Source: Luteimonas kalidii (GTDB lineage: Bacteria; Pseudomonadota; Gammaproteobacteria; Xanthomonadales; Xanthomonadaceae). From it: a stretch of DNA of 64,000 nucleotides. Each line of letters begins with the position of its first letter. The first letter of the stretch is position 1. The stretch lies in assembly GCF_029887935.1 (NCBI RefSeq), contig NZ_JARXRO010000011.1:185402-249401 (forward strand), in the 5' to 3' direction. Made by a program: the position numbers and the translations under genes. The notes under the pieces were generated by a model. That model ran no database searches. It had not been told where the DNA came from and saw only the letters and a program-made list of their open reading frames with translations. Positions 36,180-49,646 of the stretch are shown one piece after another.

Positions 36180-37576
36180 GTGGCGCGGGGATCCTGGACC
36201 TGCTGGTCAAGACCAGCTACCTGGTCGCGGCCACGCTGTTCCTGCTGGGCCTGCAGCGCATGGCCTCGCCGAAGACCGCGCGCAGCGGCATCCGCTGGGC
36301 CGGGCTGGGCATGGTGATCGCCACGATCGCCACGTTCTTCCTGCCCGACCTGCACAACATCCCGCTGATCCTGGCCGCCACCGCGATCGGTACGGCGATC
36401 GCGTGGATTTCCGGCAAGCGCGTGGCGATCACCGACATGCCGCAGATGGTCGCGCTCTACAACGGCCTCGGCGGAGGGTCCGCCGCGGCGATCGGCGGCG
36501 TCGAGCTGCTGCGCTGGTCCGGTGCCGGCCAGGCGAGCGGCCAGGTGCCGCTGGTGCTGGCGGTGCTGGGCGGCCTGATCGGTTCGGTGGCGCTGTCGGG
36601 CTCCATCATCGCCTGGGCCAAGCTCGACGGGCGCATGGACAAGCGCTACGCGTTCCCGGGGATGCAGGCGTTCAACTTCCTGGTGTTCGCGGCTGCGATC
36701 GTGCTGGGCGGGCTGGTCGTGTGGTCGCTGGGCGCGCACTGGATCGTCGCGTTCTTCCTGGTGGCGCTGGCGCTGGGCGTGCTGATGACGCTGCCGATCG
36801 GCGGCGCCGACATGCCGGTCGTGATCTCGCTCTACAACGCGCTCACCGGCCTGGCGGTCGCATTCGAAGGCTACGTGCTGGGCAACGAGGCCCTGATCAT
36901 CGCCGGCATGATGGTCGGTGCGGCGGGCATCCTGCTGACGCGGCTGATGGCGAAGGCGATGAACCGCTCGATCAGGAGCGTGCTGTTCTCGAACTTCGGT
37001 GGCGGCGGCGCCGAGGCGGCCGAGATCAGCGGCACGCAGAAGCCGATCGAGGCGGCCGACGTCGCCGCGATGATGGCTTTCGCCGAACGGGTGGTGATCG
37101 TTCCGGGTTACGGCATGGCGGTGGCGCAGGCGCAGCACAAGATCTGGGAACTCACGCAGCGGCTGATCGAGCGCGGGGTGAAGGTGAAGTTCGCGATCCA
37201 CCCGGTCGCCGGGCGCATGCCCGGGCACATGAACGTGCTGCTGGCCGAGGCCGGGGTGCCCTACGACCTGATCGCCGACATGGACGACATCAACCCCGAG
37301 TTCGCCAACACCGACGTGTCGCTGGTGATCGGCGCCAACGACGTGGTCAACCCGGTGGCCAAGACCGATCCGGCCAGTCCGATCTACGGCATGCCGATCC
37401 TGGACGTGGTGAATTCGAAGAACACCATCGTCATCAAGCGCGGCAAGGGCACGGGGTTCGCCGGGATCGAGAACGCGCTGTTCTACGCCGACAACACGCG
37501 CATGCTCTACGGCGACGGCAGCGAGATGGCGAATGCGCTGGTGAGCGAACTCAAGGCGCTGGACGGCGGGCACTGA
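36176..37576 (+). CDS. pntB: NAD(P) transhydrogenase subunit beta PntB
   Basis: Membrane subunit with the NADP(H)-binding domain III. The 466-residue product has about eight to nine hydrophobic helices (residues 10-270). The soluble C-terminal domain has the NADP motif VPGYGMAVAQAQHKIWEL, HPVAGRMPGHMNVLLAEAG and VIGANDVVNP, all characteristic of PntB. The start is a GTG overlapping the pntAB stop (GTGA). It couples hydride transfer from NADH to NADP with proton translocation. Confidence 0.95.
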   Translation: MSGAGILDLLVKTSYLVAATLFLLGLQRMASPKTARSGIRWAGLGMVIATIATFFLPDLHNIPLILAATAIGTAIAWISGKRVAITDMPQMVALYNGLGGGSAAAIGGVELLRWSGAGQASGQVPLVLAVLGGLIGSVALSGSIIAWAKLDGRMDKRYAFPGMQAFNFLVFAAAIVLGGLVVWSLGAHWIVAFFLVALALGVLMTLPIGGADMPVVISLYNALTGLAVAFEGYVLGNEALIIAGMMVGAAGILLTRLMAKAMNRSIRSVLFSNFGGGGAEAAEISGTQKPIEAADVAAMMAFAERVVIVPGYGMAVAQAQHKIWELTQRLIERGVKVKFAIHPVAGRMPGHMNVLLAEAGVPYDLIADMDDINPEFANTDVSLVIGANDVVNPVAKTDPASPIYGMPILDVVNSKNTIVIKRGKGTGFAGIENALFYADNTRMLYGDGSEMANALVSELKALDGGH

Positions 37577-37589
37577 CCCGCCGGCGACG

Positions 37590-38000
37590 TCAGCGCGAGG
37601 CCATCAGGGAGGCCACAAGCGCGACCGCGATCCACGCCATGTCCGCCGGGCTGTTGGACAGCTGCACCAGCAGCCAGCCGAAGCCGCCGCCGAGCTTCAG
37701 CATCGATTCCCACGGCAGCAGGCCCATGTAGCCGCCGAGCCAGGCGGCGACGATGCCCCAGTTGGCGGCCACCACGGCCAGCAGCGTCGACGCCAGCCCG
37801 AGGACGGCGCGCGCCAGGCCCGGACGCAGCCGCACCAGGCGCACGATCAGGGCCGCGTCGGCCGCGGCCACCAGCGCCATCCAGCTGCTCTGCGCGTTCA
37901 GCGCCATGGCCACCAGCACCCAGGCCGCGGCCGCGCCGAGGCTGCCCAGCAGCAGCCAGCCCAGGGCGAACGCGGAGGAGGCGGGGCGCGGAGGCGGCAT
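37590..38000 (-). CDS. Small integral membrane protein, function unknown
   Basis: A 136-residue protein with four hydrophobic segments (about 10-34, 39-55, 62-88, 92-133), few charged residues and no recognisable motif. Positively charged residues cluster near the termini and after helix 2. It faces pntB tail to tail with a 13-base gap and diverges from sufT. I do not recognise a family; it resembles small Xanthomonadaceae inner-membrane proteins. Confidence 0.7.
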   Translation of the reverse strand: MPPPRPASSAFALGWLLLGSLGAAAAWVLVAMALNAQSSWMALVAAADAALIVRLVRLRPGLARAVLGLASTLLAVVAANWGIVAAWLGGYMGLLPWESMLKLGGGFGWLLVQLSNSPADMAWIAVALVASLMASR

Positions 38001-38099
38001 GCGGGGAGACTGCGTTGCAGGGAGGCCGCTCAGGATAGCCGGGCCGCGGCGATACAATGACCGGCTTGCACGACGGGCGTTCGCCCCCATCCATCCCGC

Positions 38100-38651
38100 A
38101 TGTACTCCCGCAGCAGCGAACCGGTGCGCTTCGAGCGCGACAGCGAGGCCGTCCTGGTCCCCCAGGGCGAAGCCGTGACCCTGCCCGCGGGCAGCGTCGG
38201 CTACATCACCCAGGCGCTCGGCGGAAGCTGGACGGTGTTCGTCGAGGGCAACCTGTTCCGCATCGCCGGCAAGGACGCCGACGCGATCGGCAAGGAGCCG
38301 CCCGAGCCCCTGGCGCTGCCCGACGGCGCCGACGACGCCGCCGTCGAGCAACTGGTGTGGAAGCAACTGCGGACCTGTTTCGACCCGGAGATCCCGATCA
38401 ACGTGGTCGACCTCGGGCTGGTATACGAGGCGGTGGTGCGTCCGTTGCCCGAGGGCGAGCGGGCGATCGACGTGAAGATGACCCTGACCGCCCCCGGCTG
38501 CGGCATGGGCGACGTCCTGGTGGAGGACGTGCGCAGCAAGCTCGAACTGATCCCCACCGTCACCGAGGCCGACGTCGAGCTGGTGTTCGACCCGCCGTGG
38601 AACCGGACCATGATGTCCGAGGCGGCGCGCCTCGAAACCGGGATGCTGTAG
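38100..38651 (+). CDS. sufT: Fe-S cluster assembly protein SufT (MIP18/DUF59 family)
   Basis: A 183-residue SufT protein, an auxiliary factor of iron-sulphur cluster maturation. After an N-terminal beta domain (VTLPAGSVGYITQALGGSWTVFV) comes the DUF59/MIP18 domain with DPEIPINVVDLGLVYEA and the TAPGCGMGDVL cysteine motif, then DVELVFDPPWNRTMMSEAA, the usual C-terminal block. A TACAAT hexamer (38,053) about 45 bases before the ATG is a likely -10 element. No suf operon genes are adjacent. Confidence 0.9.
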   Translation: MYSRSSEPVRFERDSEAVLVPQGEAVTLPAGSVGYITQALGGSWTVFVEGNLFRIAGKDADAIGKEPPEPLALPDGADDAAVEQLVWKQLRTCFDPEIPINVVDLGLVYEAVVRPLPEGERAIDVKMTLTAPGCGMGDVLVEDVRSKLELIPTVTEADVELVFDPPWNRTMMSEAARLETGML

Positions 38652-38862
38652 GGCAACAGACAGCGCTCGACATCGTGGAATCGTGACGCATGTCTCGATT
38701 TCACATGCAACTGATTCCCAGGTGCCCGTTGCGGCACGGTTCAGCTGTCGTGTAGCGTCAGTTTGCGGACGGTTGTGTCAGTTCGCATTCACGTCGAATG
38801 ACGCGAGACACAGGGATGTTCCACGCTTCGTCACCCTCAGGTCCCGTGCCGGCCGGCCGATC

Positions 38863-38889
38863 GCCGCCCCAGGCGGCTCTTTCGTTTCC
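38863..38889 (+). terminator. Terminator-like hairpin in the leader of the S8 protease
   Basis: GCCGCC-CCA-GGCGGC followed by TCTTTCGTTT, ending 12 bases before the protease ATG with the G-rich ribosome site in between. It could end sufT transcripts or, if the protease promoter lies upstream in the 210 bases after sufT, act as an attenuator. Confidence 0.5.
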
Positions 38890-38901
38890 GGGGGTCACTT
38901 C

Positions 38902-41241
38902 ATGTCCAGCCAGTCCCACCGCCGCATGCGCCTGCATGCCCTCGCGGCCGCCACCGCGCTCGCCCTGACCGCTGCCGTCGCCTCCCCGGCGATGGCCGGA
39001 CGCGTCGAGCTGAGCGGGTTGCAGTCGGACACCGCGTTCGACCAGTTCATCGTCAAGTACCGGTCCGATGCGCCGACCGCCACCGATGCCGCCGCACGCA
39101 GGCGCGGACTGGACGCCGCCGCCGCCGCGGTCGTGAGCGGCTCGCAGGCCCTGCGCGGGTTGCCCCGCGGCACGGCGCTGGGACTGGCGCACCAGCGGCG
39201 CATGGCGGTTGGGGCCGACGTGCTCAAGGCAAGCCGCAAGCTCGACCGGGTCGACGCCGAGACCCTGATGCGGGCGCTGGCGGCCCACCCGGACGTCGAG
39301 TACGTCGAGGTCGACAAGATCAACCGCATCGCGCTCACCCCCAACGATCCCCAGTTCGGCCAGCAGTACGGTTTCGGCACCGGTGCCGGCGGCATCCGCG
39401 CCACCACGGCCTGGGACATCACCAGCGGCGCCGGGACCGTGGTCGCGGTGCTCGACACCGGCATCACCAGCCACCCCGACCTCAACGCCAACGTGCTGCC
39501 GGGCTACGACTTCATCATCGACACCGCGGTCGCCGGCGACGGCAACGGCCGCGATTCCGATCCCAGCGATCCGGGCGACTACTACGGCGGTGATCCCTCC
39601 AGCTGGCACGGGACGCATGTGGCCGGGACGGTCGCGGCGGTCACCAACAACGGCGTCGGCGTCGCCGGCACCGCGTTCAACTCCAAAGTGGTCCCGGTGC
39701 GCGTGCTCGGCCGTGGCGGCGGTTACGACTCGGACATCGCCGACGCGGTGATCTGGGCGTCGGGCGGCAGCGTCAGCGGCGTGCCCGCCAACGCCAATCC
39801 GGCCGAGGTCATCAACCTCAGCCTCGGCGGCGGCGGCAGCTGCGGCAGCGCGATGCAGAGCGCGATCAACGGCGCCGTCAACCGCGGCACCACCGTGGTG
39901 ATCGCCGCCGGCAACAGCAACGCGAACGTCTCGGGGTTCTCGCCCGCGAACTGCAACAACGTCGTGGCGGTCGGCTCCAACACCAGCACCGGGGCGCGGT
40001 CGAGCTTCTCCAACTACGGCGCGCTGGTGGACATCGCCGCGCCGGGCTCGAGCATCGTTTCGACGCTCAACAGCGGCAGCCAGGGCCCCGGCTCGCCCAC
40101 CTACGCCAGCTACAGCGGCACCTCGATGGCGGCGCCGCATGTCGCGGGCGTGGTGGCGCTGATGCAGTCGGTGGCATCGACGCCGCTGACCCCGGCACAG
40201 GTGGAGGCGACCCTCAAGAGCACCGCACGCGCGTTTCCCTCGACGCCGTCCCAGCCGATCGGCGCGGGCATCGTCAACGCGCGTGCCGCGGTCGACGCGG
40301 TGGGCGGCGGCACCGGCAACGCGCCCCCGACCGCCAATTTCACGGCCTCGCCGAGCGGACTGACCGTGCAGTTCACCGACACTTCCAGCGACAGCGACGG
40401 CTCGATCGCGTCGCGCAGCTGGAACTTCGGCGACGGCACCACGTCGACCGCCGCCAATCCGTCCAAGACCTACGCCGCGGCCGGCACCTACAGCGTGTCG
40501 CTGACCGTGACCGACGACGACGGAGCGACCAACACCCGCACGCAGTCGGTCACCGTGAGCGCCAGCGGTGGCGGCAGCGTGCTGCAGAACGGCGTGCCGG
40601 TGACCGGCGTCTCGGGCGGCTCCGGCAGCACCCAGTTCTGGACCATCAACGTCCCGGCCGGTGCGAGCAACCTGGTCATCGCCACCTCGGGCGGCAGCGG
40701 CGACGCCGACCTCTACGTGCGCTTCGGGTCCGCACCCACCACCTCGGCCTACGACTGCCGGCCGTACCGGTCGGGCAACGCGGAGTCGTGCTCGTTCGCC
40801 TCGCCGCAGGCCGGCACGTACCACGTGATGCTGCGCGGCTACTCGACATTCTCGGGACTGACGCTGTCGGGCTCGTACACGGCAGGTGGCGGAGGCGGCA
40901 CGCAGACCTACAGCAACACGGCCGACTACGCCATCGCCGACAACGCCACCGTCGAAAGCCCGATCCCGGTCTCCGGCCGCAGCGGTAACGCGCCCAGCAC
41001 CACCCCGGTCGCGGTGGACATCCGCCACACCTACCGCGGCGACCTGAAGGTCGACCTGGTGGCGCCGGACGGAAGCGTCTACGTGCTTCACAACCGCAGC
41101 GGCGGCAGCGCCGACAACATCATCGGGACCTACACGGTGAACCTGTCCAGCGAAGCTCGCAACGGCACCTGGCGGCTGCGGGTCAACGACAACTACGCCG
41201 GCGACACCGGCTACATCAACAGCTGGAGCATCACGTTCTGA
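38902..41241 (+). CDS. Secreted S8 subtilisin-like serine protease with PKD, PPC and P domains
   Basis: A 779-residue exported protease. Order: signal peptide to about residue 32 (PAMA), an inhibitor I9-like propeptide (about 43-140), a subtilisin domain (about 150-465) with Asp185 (VLDTGI), His236 (WHGTHVAG), oxyanion Asn338 (AAGN) and Ser408 (GTSMAAP), a PKD domain (about 475-553, SWNFGDGTTST), a PPC domain (about 570-655) and a C-terminal P/proprotein-convertase domain (about 670-779, VDIRHTYRGDLKVDLVAPDG). The triad is complete, so it is probably active. It is the first gene of a three-gene protease island. A strong terminator follows it, so the next gene is probably transcribed separately. 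Confidence 0.95.
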   Translation: MSSQSHRRMRLHALAAATALALTAAVASPAMAGRVELSGLQSDTAFDQFIVKYRSDAPTATDAAARRRGLDAAAAAVVSGSQALRGLPRGTALGLAHQRRMAVGADVLKASRKLDRVDAETLMRALAAHPDVEYVEVDKINRIALTPNDPQFGQQYGFGTGAGGIRATTAWDITSGAGTVVAVLDTGITSHPDLNANVLPGYDFIIDTAVAGDGNGRDSDPSDPGDYYGGDPSSWHGTHVAGTVAAVTNNGVGVAGTAFNSKVVPVRVLGRGGGYDSDIADAVIWASGGSVSGVPANANPAEVINLSLGGGGSCGSAMQSAINGAVNRGTTVVIAAGNSNANVSGFSPANCNNVVAVGSNTSTGARSSFSNYGALVDIAAPGSSIVSTLNSGSQGPGSPTYASYSGTSMAAPHVAGVVALMQSVASTPLTPAQVEATLKSTARAFPSTPSQPIGAGIVNARAAVDAVGGGTGNAPPTANFTASPSGLTVQFTDTSSDSDGSIASRSWNFGDGTTSTAANPSKTYAAAGTYSVSLTVTDDDGATNTRTQSVTVSASGGGSVLQNGVPVTGVSGGSGSTQFWTINVPAGASNLVIATSGGSGDADLYVRFGSAPTTSAYDCRPYRSGNAESCSFASPQAGTYHVMLRGYSTFSGLTLSGSYTAGGGGGTQTYSNTADYAIADNATVESPIPVSGRSGNAPSTTPVAVDIRHTYRGDLKVDLVAPDGSVYVLHNRSGGSADNIIGTYTVNLSSEARNGTWRLRVNDNYAGDTGYINSWSITF

Positions 41242-43680
<2,439 letters not shown>

Positions 43681-43732
43681 GGCGGTTCGCGCCCTGACCC
43701 GATGCCTGCGCAGGAGCGCGCAGGTGGCGCAC

Positions 43733-43763
43733 GCGGCCCCGGGGACATCCCGGGGCCGCTTTC
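43733..43763 (+). terminator. Rho-independent terminator after the lysyl endopeptidase
   Basis: An 11-pair perfect stem, GCGGCCCCGGG with CCCGGGGCCGC, a GACAT loop and a short TTT tail, 53 bases after the stop. It should separate the endopeptidase transcript from the small lipoprotein gene. Confidence 0.8.
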
Positions 43764-43878
43764 GCATGTGGCGCATGCGCGGGTGCGCGGTGCACGTTCA
43801 TCGCCCGCCCACGCAGCCGCGTGCAGCATGCAGGGCGTCGCAGCGAAGCGGCGTCACGCCGACCGCCGAGGAGCCGCC

Positions 43879-44355
43879 ATGCCGCACCTCCCCATCCTTC
43901 TTCTGCGCCGGGCCGCGGCGTGGACCCTGCTGCCGACGTGCCTGCTGCTGGCCGGCTGCGCCGCCGCCACCGGAGACACGCGAATGAACGACCGTACCGG
44001 GCCCGATCCGTCCGCCCCCGCCGCCCCCGCCGCGTCCGTCGAACTGCCGGGCGAGGGCCCCTACCAGCGCTTCATCGTGCGCTACCGCTCGGACACCGCG
44101 GCCGGACGCGATCCGGCGAACGTGCCGGAGCAGCTGCGCGATGCCGCCCGGGTGCTGGATCCGGCGCCTGCGCTGTCCTGGCAGCGGCGGCTGGCGGTGG
44201 GCGGCGACGTCTTCACCGTCGACCGGCCGCTGGACAAGAGCGAGGCCCGCCGCCTGATGCAGGCCTTCGCGTCCGATCCGCAGGTGGAATCGATCGAGGT
44301 CGACCGCAGGCTCGGGATCGATCCGCCGCGCGAGATGCGCATGCGCGGGGACTGA
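43879..44355 (+). CDS. Lipoprotein consisting of an orphan S8 propeptide (inhibitor I9-like) domain
   Basis: A 158-residue predicted lipoprotein: lipobox LLAGC at Cys27, a Pro/Ala-rich linker, then a domain (about 60-148) that aligns with the propeptide of the subtilisin 5 kb upstream. Pairs include FIVRYRSD with FIVKYRSD, WQRRLAVGGDVF with HQRRMAVGADVL, LMQAFASDPQVESIEVDRRL with LMRALAAHPDVEYVEVDKIN. No protease domain follows. Free I9 domains act as subtilisin inhibitors or folding chaperones, so this may protect the envelope or assist folding. It is 198 bases after the Lys-C-like gene, beyond a terminator. Confidence 0.8.
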   Translation: MPHLPILLLRRAAAWTLLPTCLLLAGCAAATGDTRMNDRTGPDPSAPAAPAASVELPGEGPYQRFIVRYRSDTAAGRDPANVPEQLRDAARVLDPAPALSWQRRLAVGGDVFTVDRPLDKSEARRLMQAFASDPQVESIEVDRRLGIDPPREMRMRGD

Positions 44356-44367
44356 GCGCGCGGCGCG

Positions 44368-44856
44368 TCAGTCCAGTGCTTCGAAGCGGTTGGCCTCGAC
44401 GTTCTTGCGCACCCGCGCAGGATCCCAGATGCGGCCGTTCATGGCGATGTACACGCCCGGCGGCAGCGATTGCACCGCGCCGACCGCGGTGCCGATGTTG
44501 AACTCCGCGTCCGAACCCCGGAAGCGCGCCGGGCTCAGCGCGCCGGTGAGCACGATCGTCTTACCGGGGACGCTGGCCAGCACCCGCGCGGTCTGCACCA
44601 TCGAATCGGTGCCGTGGGTGACCAGCACGTGGCGCGCCTCCTGCGCGGCGATCGTGGCCCGCACGAGTTCGCGGTCGTCGTCGTCCAGGTGCAGCGAATC
44701 CTTGCGCAGGATCGGGATCACGCGGAAGCGGAAGGCCACCCCCAGTTCCCCGAGCATGCGGCCGATCTGCGGATCGCCGATCTGGTAGTCCGACTTGTCG
44801 TCGAAATAGATCTTGTCGATCGTGCCGCCGGTGGTGACGATCAGCAGTTCTTCCAT
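44368..44856 (-). CDS. Single-domain asparaginase-family protein
   Basis: A 162-residue protein corresponding only to the N-terminal domain of type II asparaginases (normally about 330 residues). It has the first catalytic threonine motif TTGGTID (Thr12) and the second site THGTDSM (HGTD 81-84), then VLTGALSP. The lysine and C-terminal domain of the full enzyme are absent. Such short forms exist as a family in proteobacteria, so this is not obviously a broken gene. Activity and substrate are unproven. There is no signal peptide. Confidence 0.85.
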   Translation of the reverse strand: MEELLIVTTGGTIDKIYFDDKSDYQIGDPQIGRMLGELGVAFRFRVIPILRKDSLHLDDDDRELVRATIAAQEARHVLVTHGTDSMVQTARVLASVPGKTIVLTGALSPARFRGSDAEFNIGTAVGAVQSLPPGVYIAMNGRIWDPARVRKNVEANRFEALD

Positions 44857-44935
44857 CGGACTCCTCCCTTGCGCGCGCCTGCACGTCGGGTGTCGGGTGG
44901 GCCGGCCCGCAGGCCCGGCGTGGAATGCGGGGACA

Positions 44936-47233
<2,298 letters not shown>

Positions 47234-47237
<4 letters not shown>

Positions 47238-47866
47238 AGCTGCAGGCCCCCGGCATCCTCCTCCTCGCGCTGCTGCTGGCCGCCTGCCAGCCCGCCACCG
47301 GACCGGAGGCCGACACCGCGCCGGCGCCGGACAACGCCAGCGGCCCGGCGGACGGCGATGCGCCGGCGCCCGCCGACGCCGTGCCGACCGACGCGGATGC
47401 CGCGCGTCCCGACGAACCCGGCCTGCAGGTGGCCACCATCGACGGTGGCGAGTACGACCTCGCCGACCATCGCGGCAAGTGGGTGGTGGTGAATTTCTGG
47501 GCGACGTGGTGCTCGCCCTGCCTGAAGGAGATGCCCGAGCTGTCGGCGCTGCACACGATGCGCGAGCACATCAGCGTCGTCGGCCTGGCGTACGAGGAGA
47601 TCGACGTCCCGTCGATGCAGTCCTTCCTCGACGAGCATCCGGTGGCATACCCGATCGCGATCATCGACGTGTACGCCCCGCCCGCTGACTTCGAGACCCC
47701 GCGCGGGCTGCCGATGACCTATCTGATCGCGCCCGACGGCAAGGTCGCGCGCCAGTTCCTCGGCCCGGTCACGGCCAAGGAGATCGAGACCGCGATCGAA
47801 AGCAGCGGCGGACCCGCGCTCGACACGCTGCCGGGCGTGGCGCCGGAGGCGGACGAGGCCGCCTGA
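47234..47866 (+). CDS. TlpA-like thioredoxin-fold lipoprotein
   Basis: A 210-residue predicted lipoprotein with lipobox LLAAC (Cys18), an acidic Pro/Ala/Asp-rich linker (about 20-65) and a TlpA-type thioredoxin domain with active site WCSPC (Cys93, Cys96). The RGLPMTYLIAPDGKVARQ segment carries the cis-proline. Periplasmic anchoring suggests a disulphide reductase or thiol carrier. It is translationally coupled to YihY and the acylphosphatase. Confidence 0.9.
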
Positions 47867-48135
47867 TGGCCGCCGCGCGGTTCCGCGTCGAAGGACGCGT
47901 CCAGGGCGTGGGCTTCCGCGCCGCGACGCGCGCGCAGGCCCTCGTACTCGGCCTGCGCGGGTACGCGCGCAATCTGGCGGACGGTGGCGTCGAGATCGTG
48001 GCCGAGGGCGGGCCCGACGCGCTGGATGCGCTGGCCCGATGGCTGGAGGACGGACCGCCGACGGCGCAGGTGGAGCGTGTCGGGCGCTTCGTCCATGCCG
48101 AGAACGACCCGGGTCCCGGATTCGACATCCGCTGA
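47866..48135 (+). CDS. acyP: Acylphosphatase
   Basis: An 89-residue enzyme hydrolysing acyl phosphates. The catalytic arginine is in GVGFRAAT (Arg18) and the asparagine in RNLADGGVE (Asn36), the two essential family residues. Size is typical. The start shares one base with the preceding stop (TGATG), completing a three-gene unit with YihY and the TlpA-like protein. Confidence 0.94.
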   Translation: MAAARFRVEGRVQGVGFRAATRAQALVLGLRGYARNLADGGVEIVAEGGPDALDALARWLEDGPPTAQVERVGRFVHAENDPGPGFDIR

Positions 48136-48263
48136 TCCGCTGCGCGCGTCCGCATTGACGGAGAGTGTGGAGCTGCGACCGCACGGCGCCGTGTCGATGG
48201 AAGCATGGGGAGCGAGGTCCCGCATCCCGGCGGTCGCCACGCGCAGGCTGCGATGGCGAAGGG

Positions 48264-48722
48264 TCAGCGGGGCGGGATGGCGCCCGACGGTTCCGTGACC
48301 GGCGGCGATTCACCTTCGCCATGCAGCCGCACTGCGCGGTCGCGCTGCGCCTCGTCCAGTGGCGGCGGTCGTGCCTGCGCGCCGACGATCTGGTCCTGCC
48401 AGCCGGGGAGGCGGCGGATGCCTCCGGCTGCCAGCTCCAGCCCCCGGTTGATGCCCATCTGCACCAGCCCACCACGCAACCCGATCTCTTCCAGGCCCGG
48501 CGGCTCGTCCCAGTCGCGCGAGAACACGGTGTCCTCGACCCTCACCGGATTACGGAAGGCGAACGGATCCTCGCGTATGCGCTGGCCGATCACGCGCACC
48601 GGTGCGAGTTCGCGCATGGTCCCGGTCGCGTCGCGTGACGTGCCCGCGTCGTCCTGGGCCACGGCCGCGCCGCCGCCACTGGCGGCGATCGCCGTGGCCA
48701 GCAGCATCCGCGCCGCGGTCAC
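48264..48722 (-). CDS. Small exported protein, function unknown
   Basis: A 152-residue protein with an N-terminal signal peptide (to about GAAVAQ, residue 23). The mature part has ELAPVRVIGQRIREDPFAFRNP, DTVFSRDWDEPPGLEEIGLRGGL and a charged Pro-rich C-terminus. The PVRVIGQRI phrase resembles TonB-dependent receptor N-termini, but no such domain follows. The start is a GTG overlapping the ppk2 stop (GTGA). I do not recognise the family. Confidence 0.7.
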   Translation of the reverse strand: MTAARMLLATAIAASGGGAAVAQDDAGTSRDATGTMRELAPVRVIGQRIREDPFAFRNPVRVEDTVFSRDWDEPPGLEEIGLRGGLVQMGINRGLELAAGGIRRLPGWQDQIVGAQARPPPLDEAQRDRAVRLHGEGESPPVTEPSGAIPPR

Positions 48723-49495
48723 GCGCGAAACGCGGGCAGCGGGTGCAGCACGCCATAGCGCTCGCGGCGCGGCCTGCCGGCCAGCGGCGGCAGGTCGAGG
48801 TCGGGCGGCGGTACGTGGGTGTCGGGCAGGCGGTCGAGCAGGTCGCGGATCAGGGTCAGGCGTCCGCGCTTCTGGTCGTTGAAATCCACCAGCGTCCAGG
48901 GCGCATGCCGGGTGTGGGTGGCGGCCAGCATCGTCTCGCGCGCGCGGGTGTAGTCGTCGTAGCGCACGCGCGCCTCGACATCGACCGGCGACAGCTTCCA
49001 GCGCTTGAGCGGATCGCACAGCCGCTCCTGGAACCGCTCCTCCTGGCGCGCCTGGTCGCAGCACAGCCAGTACTTGAACAGCAGGATGCCGTCGTCCACC
49101 AGTTGCCGCTCGAACACCGGCGCCTGGCGCAGGAACGCCTTGACCTGGGCCGCCGTCGCGAAGCCCATGACCTGCTCCACCCCGGCGCGGTTGTACCAGC
49201 TGCGATCGAACAGGGCGAGCTCGCCCGCGGCCGGCAGGTGCGGCACGTAGCGCTGGAAATACCACTGGCCAGATTCGCGTTCGTTGGGCCTGGGCAGCGC
49301 CACCACCCGGCACTGGCGCGGGTTGAGCTGGTCGGCGATGGCACCGATCGCGCCACCCTTGCCGGCGGTGTCGCGTCCTTCGAAGATCACCAGCAGGCGC
49401 TTGCCCGCATGCTGCAGCCAGCGGGACAGGGCGACCAGCTCGACCTGCATCGGCGCCAGCGCCGCTTCGTATTCCTTGCGCTTGAGGGGCTTCAT
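48719..49495 (-). CDS. ppk2: Polyphosphate kinase 2 (class I PPK2)
   Basis: A 258-residue PPK2 enzyme, which phosphorylates nucleoside diphosphates from polyphosphate. Walker A is [12 protein letters not shown] (about 38-48), Walker B and acceptor motif [16 protein letters not shown] (97-112), followed by the lid region with [15 protein letters not shown] and [18 protein letters not shown]. Length and motifs fit the single-domain class. The chosen ATG gives a short basic leader before the fold. Confidence 0.94.
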   Translation of the reverse strand: MKPLKRKEYEAALAPMQVELVALSRWLQHAGKRLLVIFEGRDTAGKGGAIGAIADQLNPRQCRVVALPRPNERESGQWYFQRYVPHLPAAGELALFDRSWYNRAGVEQVMGFATAAQVKAFLRQAPVFERQLVDDGILLFKYWLCCDQARQEERFQERLCDPLKRWKLSPVDVEARVRYDDYTRARETMLAATHTRHAPWTLVDFNDQKRGRLTLIRDLLDRLPDTHVPPPDLDLPPLAGRPRRERYGVLHPLPAFRA

Positions 49496-49646
49496 CGCGG
49501 GGCTCCATGCATGCGGCCGCGTGCCGCGGCGTCGCGGTGGACCAGGTGTCCCCGCCGCACCCTGCGGCATCCGCGATGCGGCCAACGCCGGCCCTCGACG
49601 CAGGCCGGCCACGGCGCGCCGGCACCCCGGGGGAGCGGCAGACCGG

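Noticed and set aside
38683..38901. Upstream start for the S8 protease, adding about 73 residues
   Set aside because: The added sequence is not signal-like and would bury the clear signal peptide that begins at 38,902.
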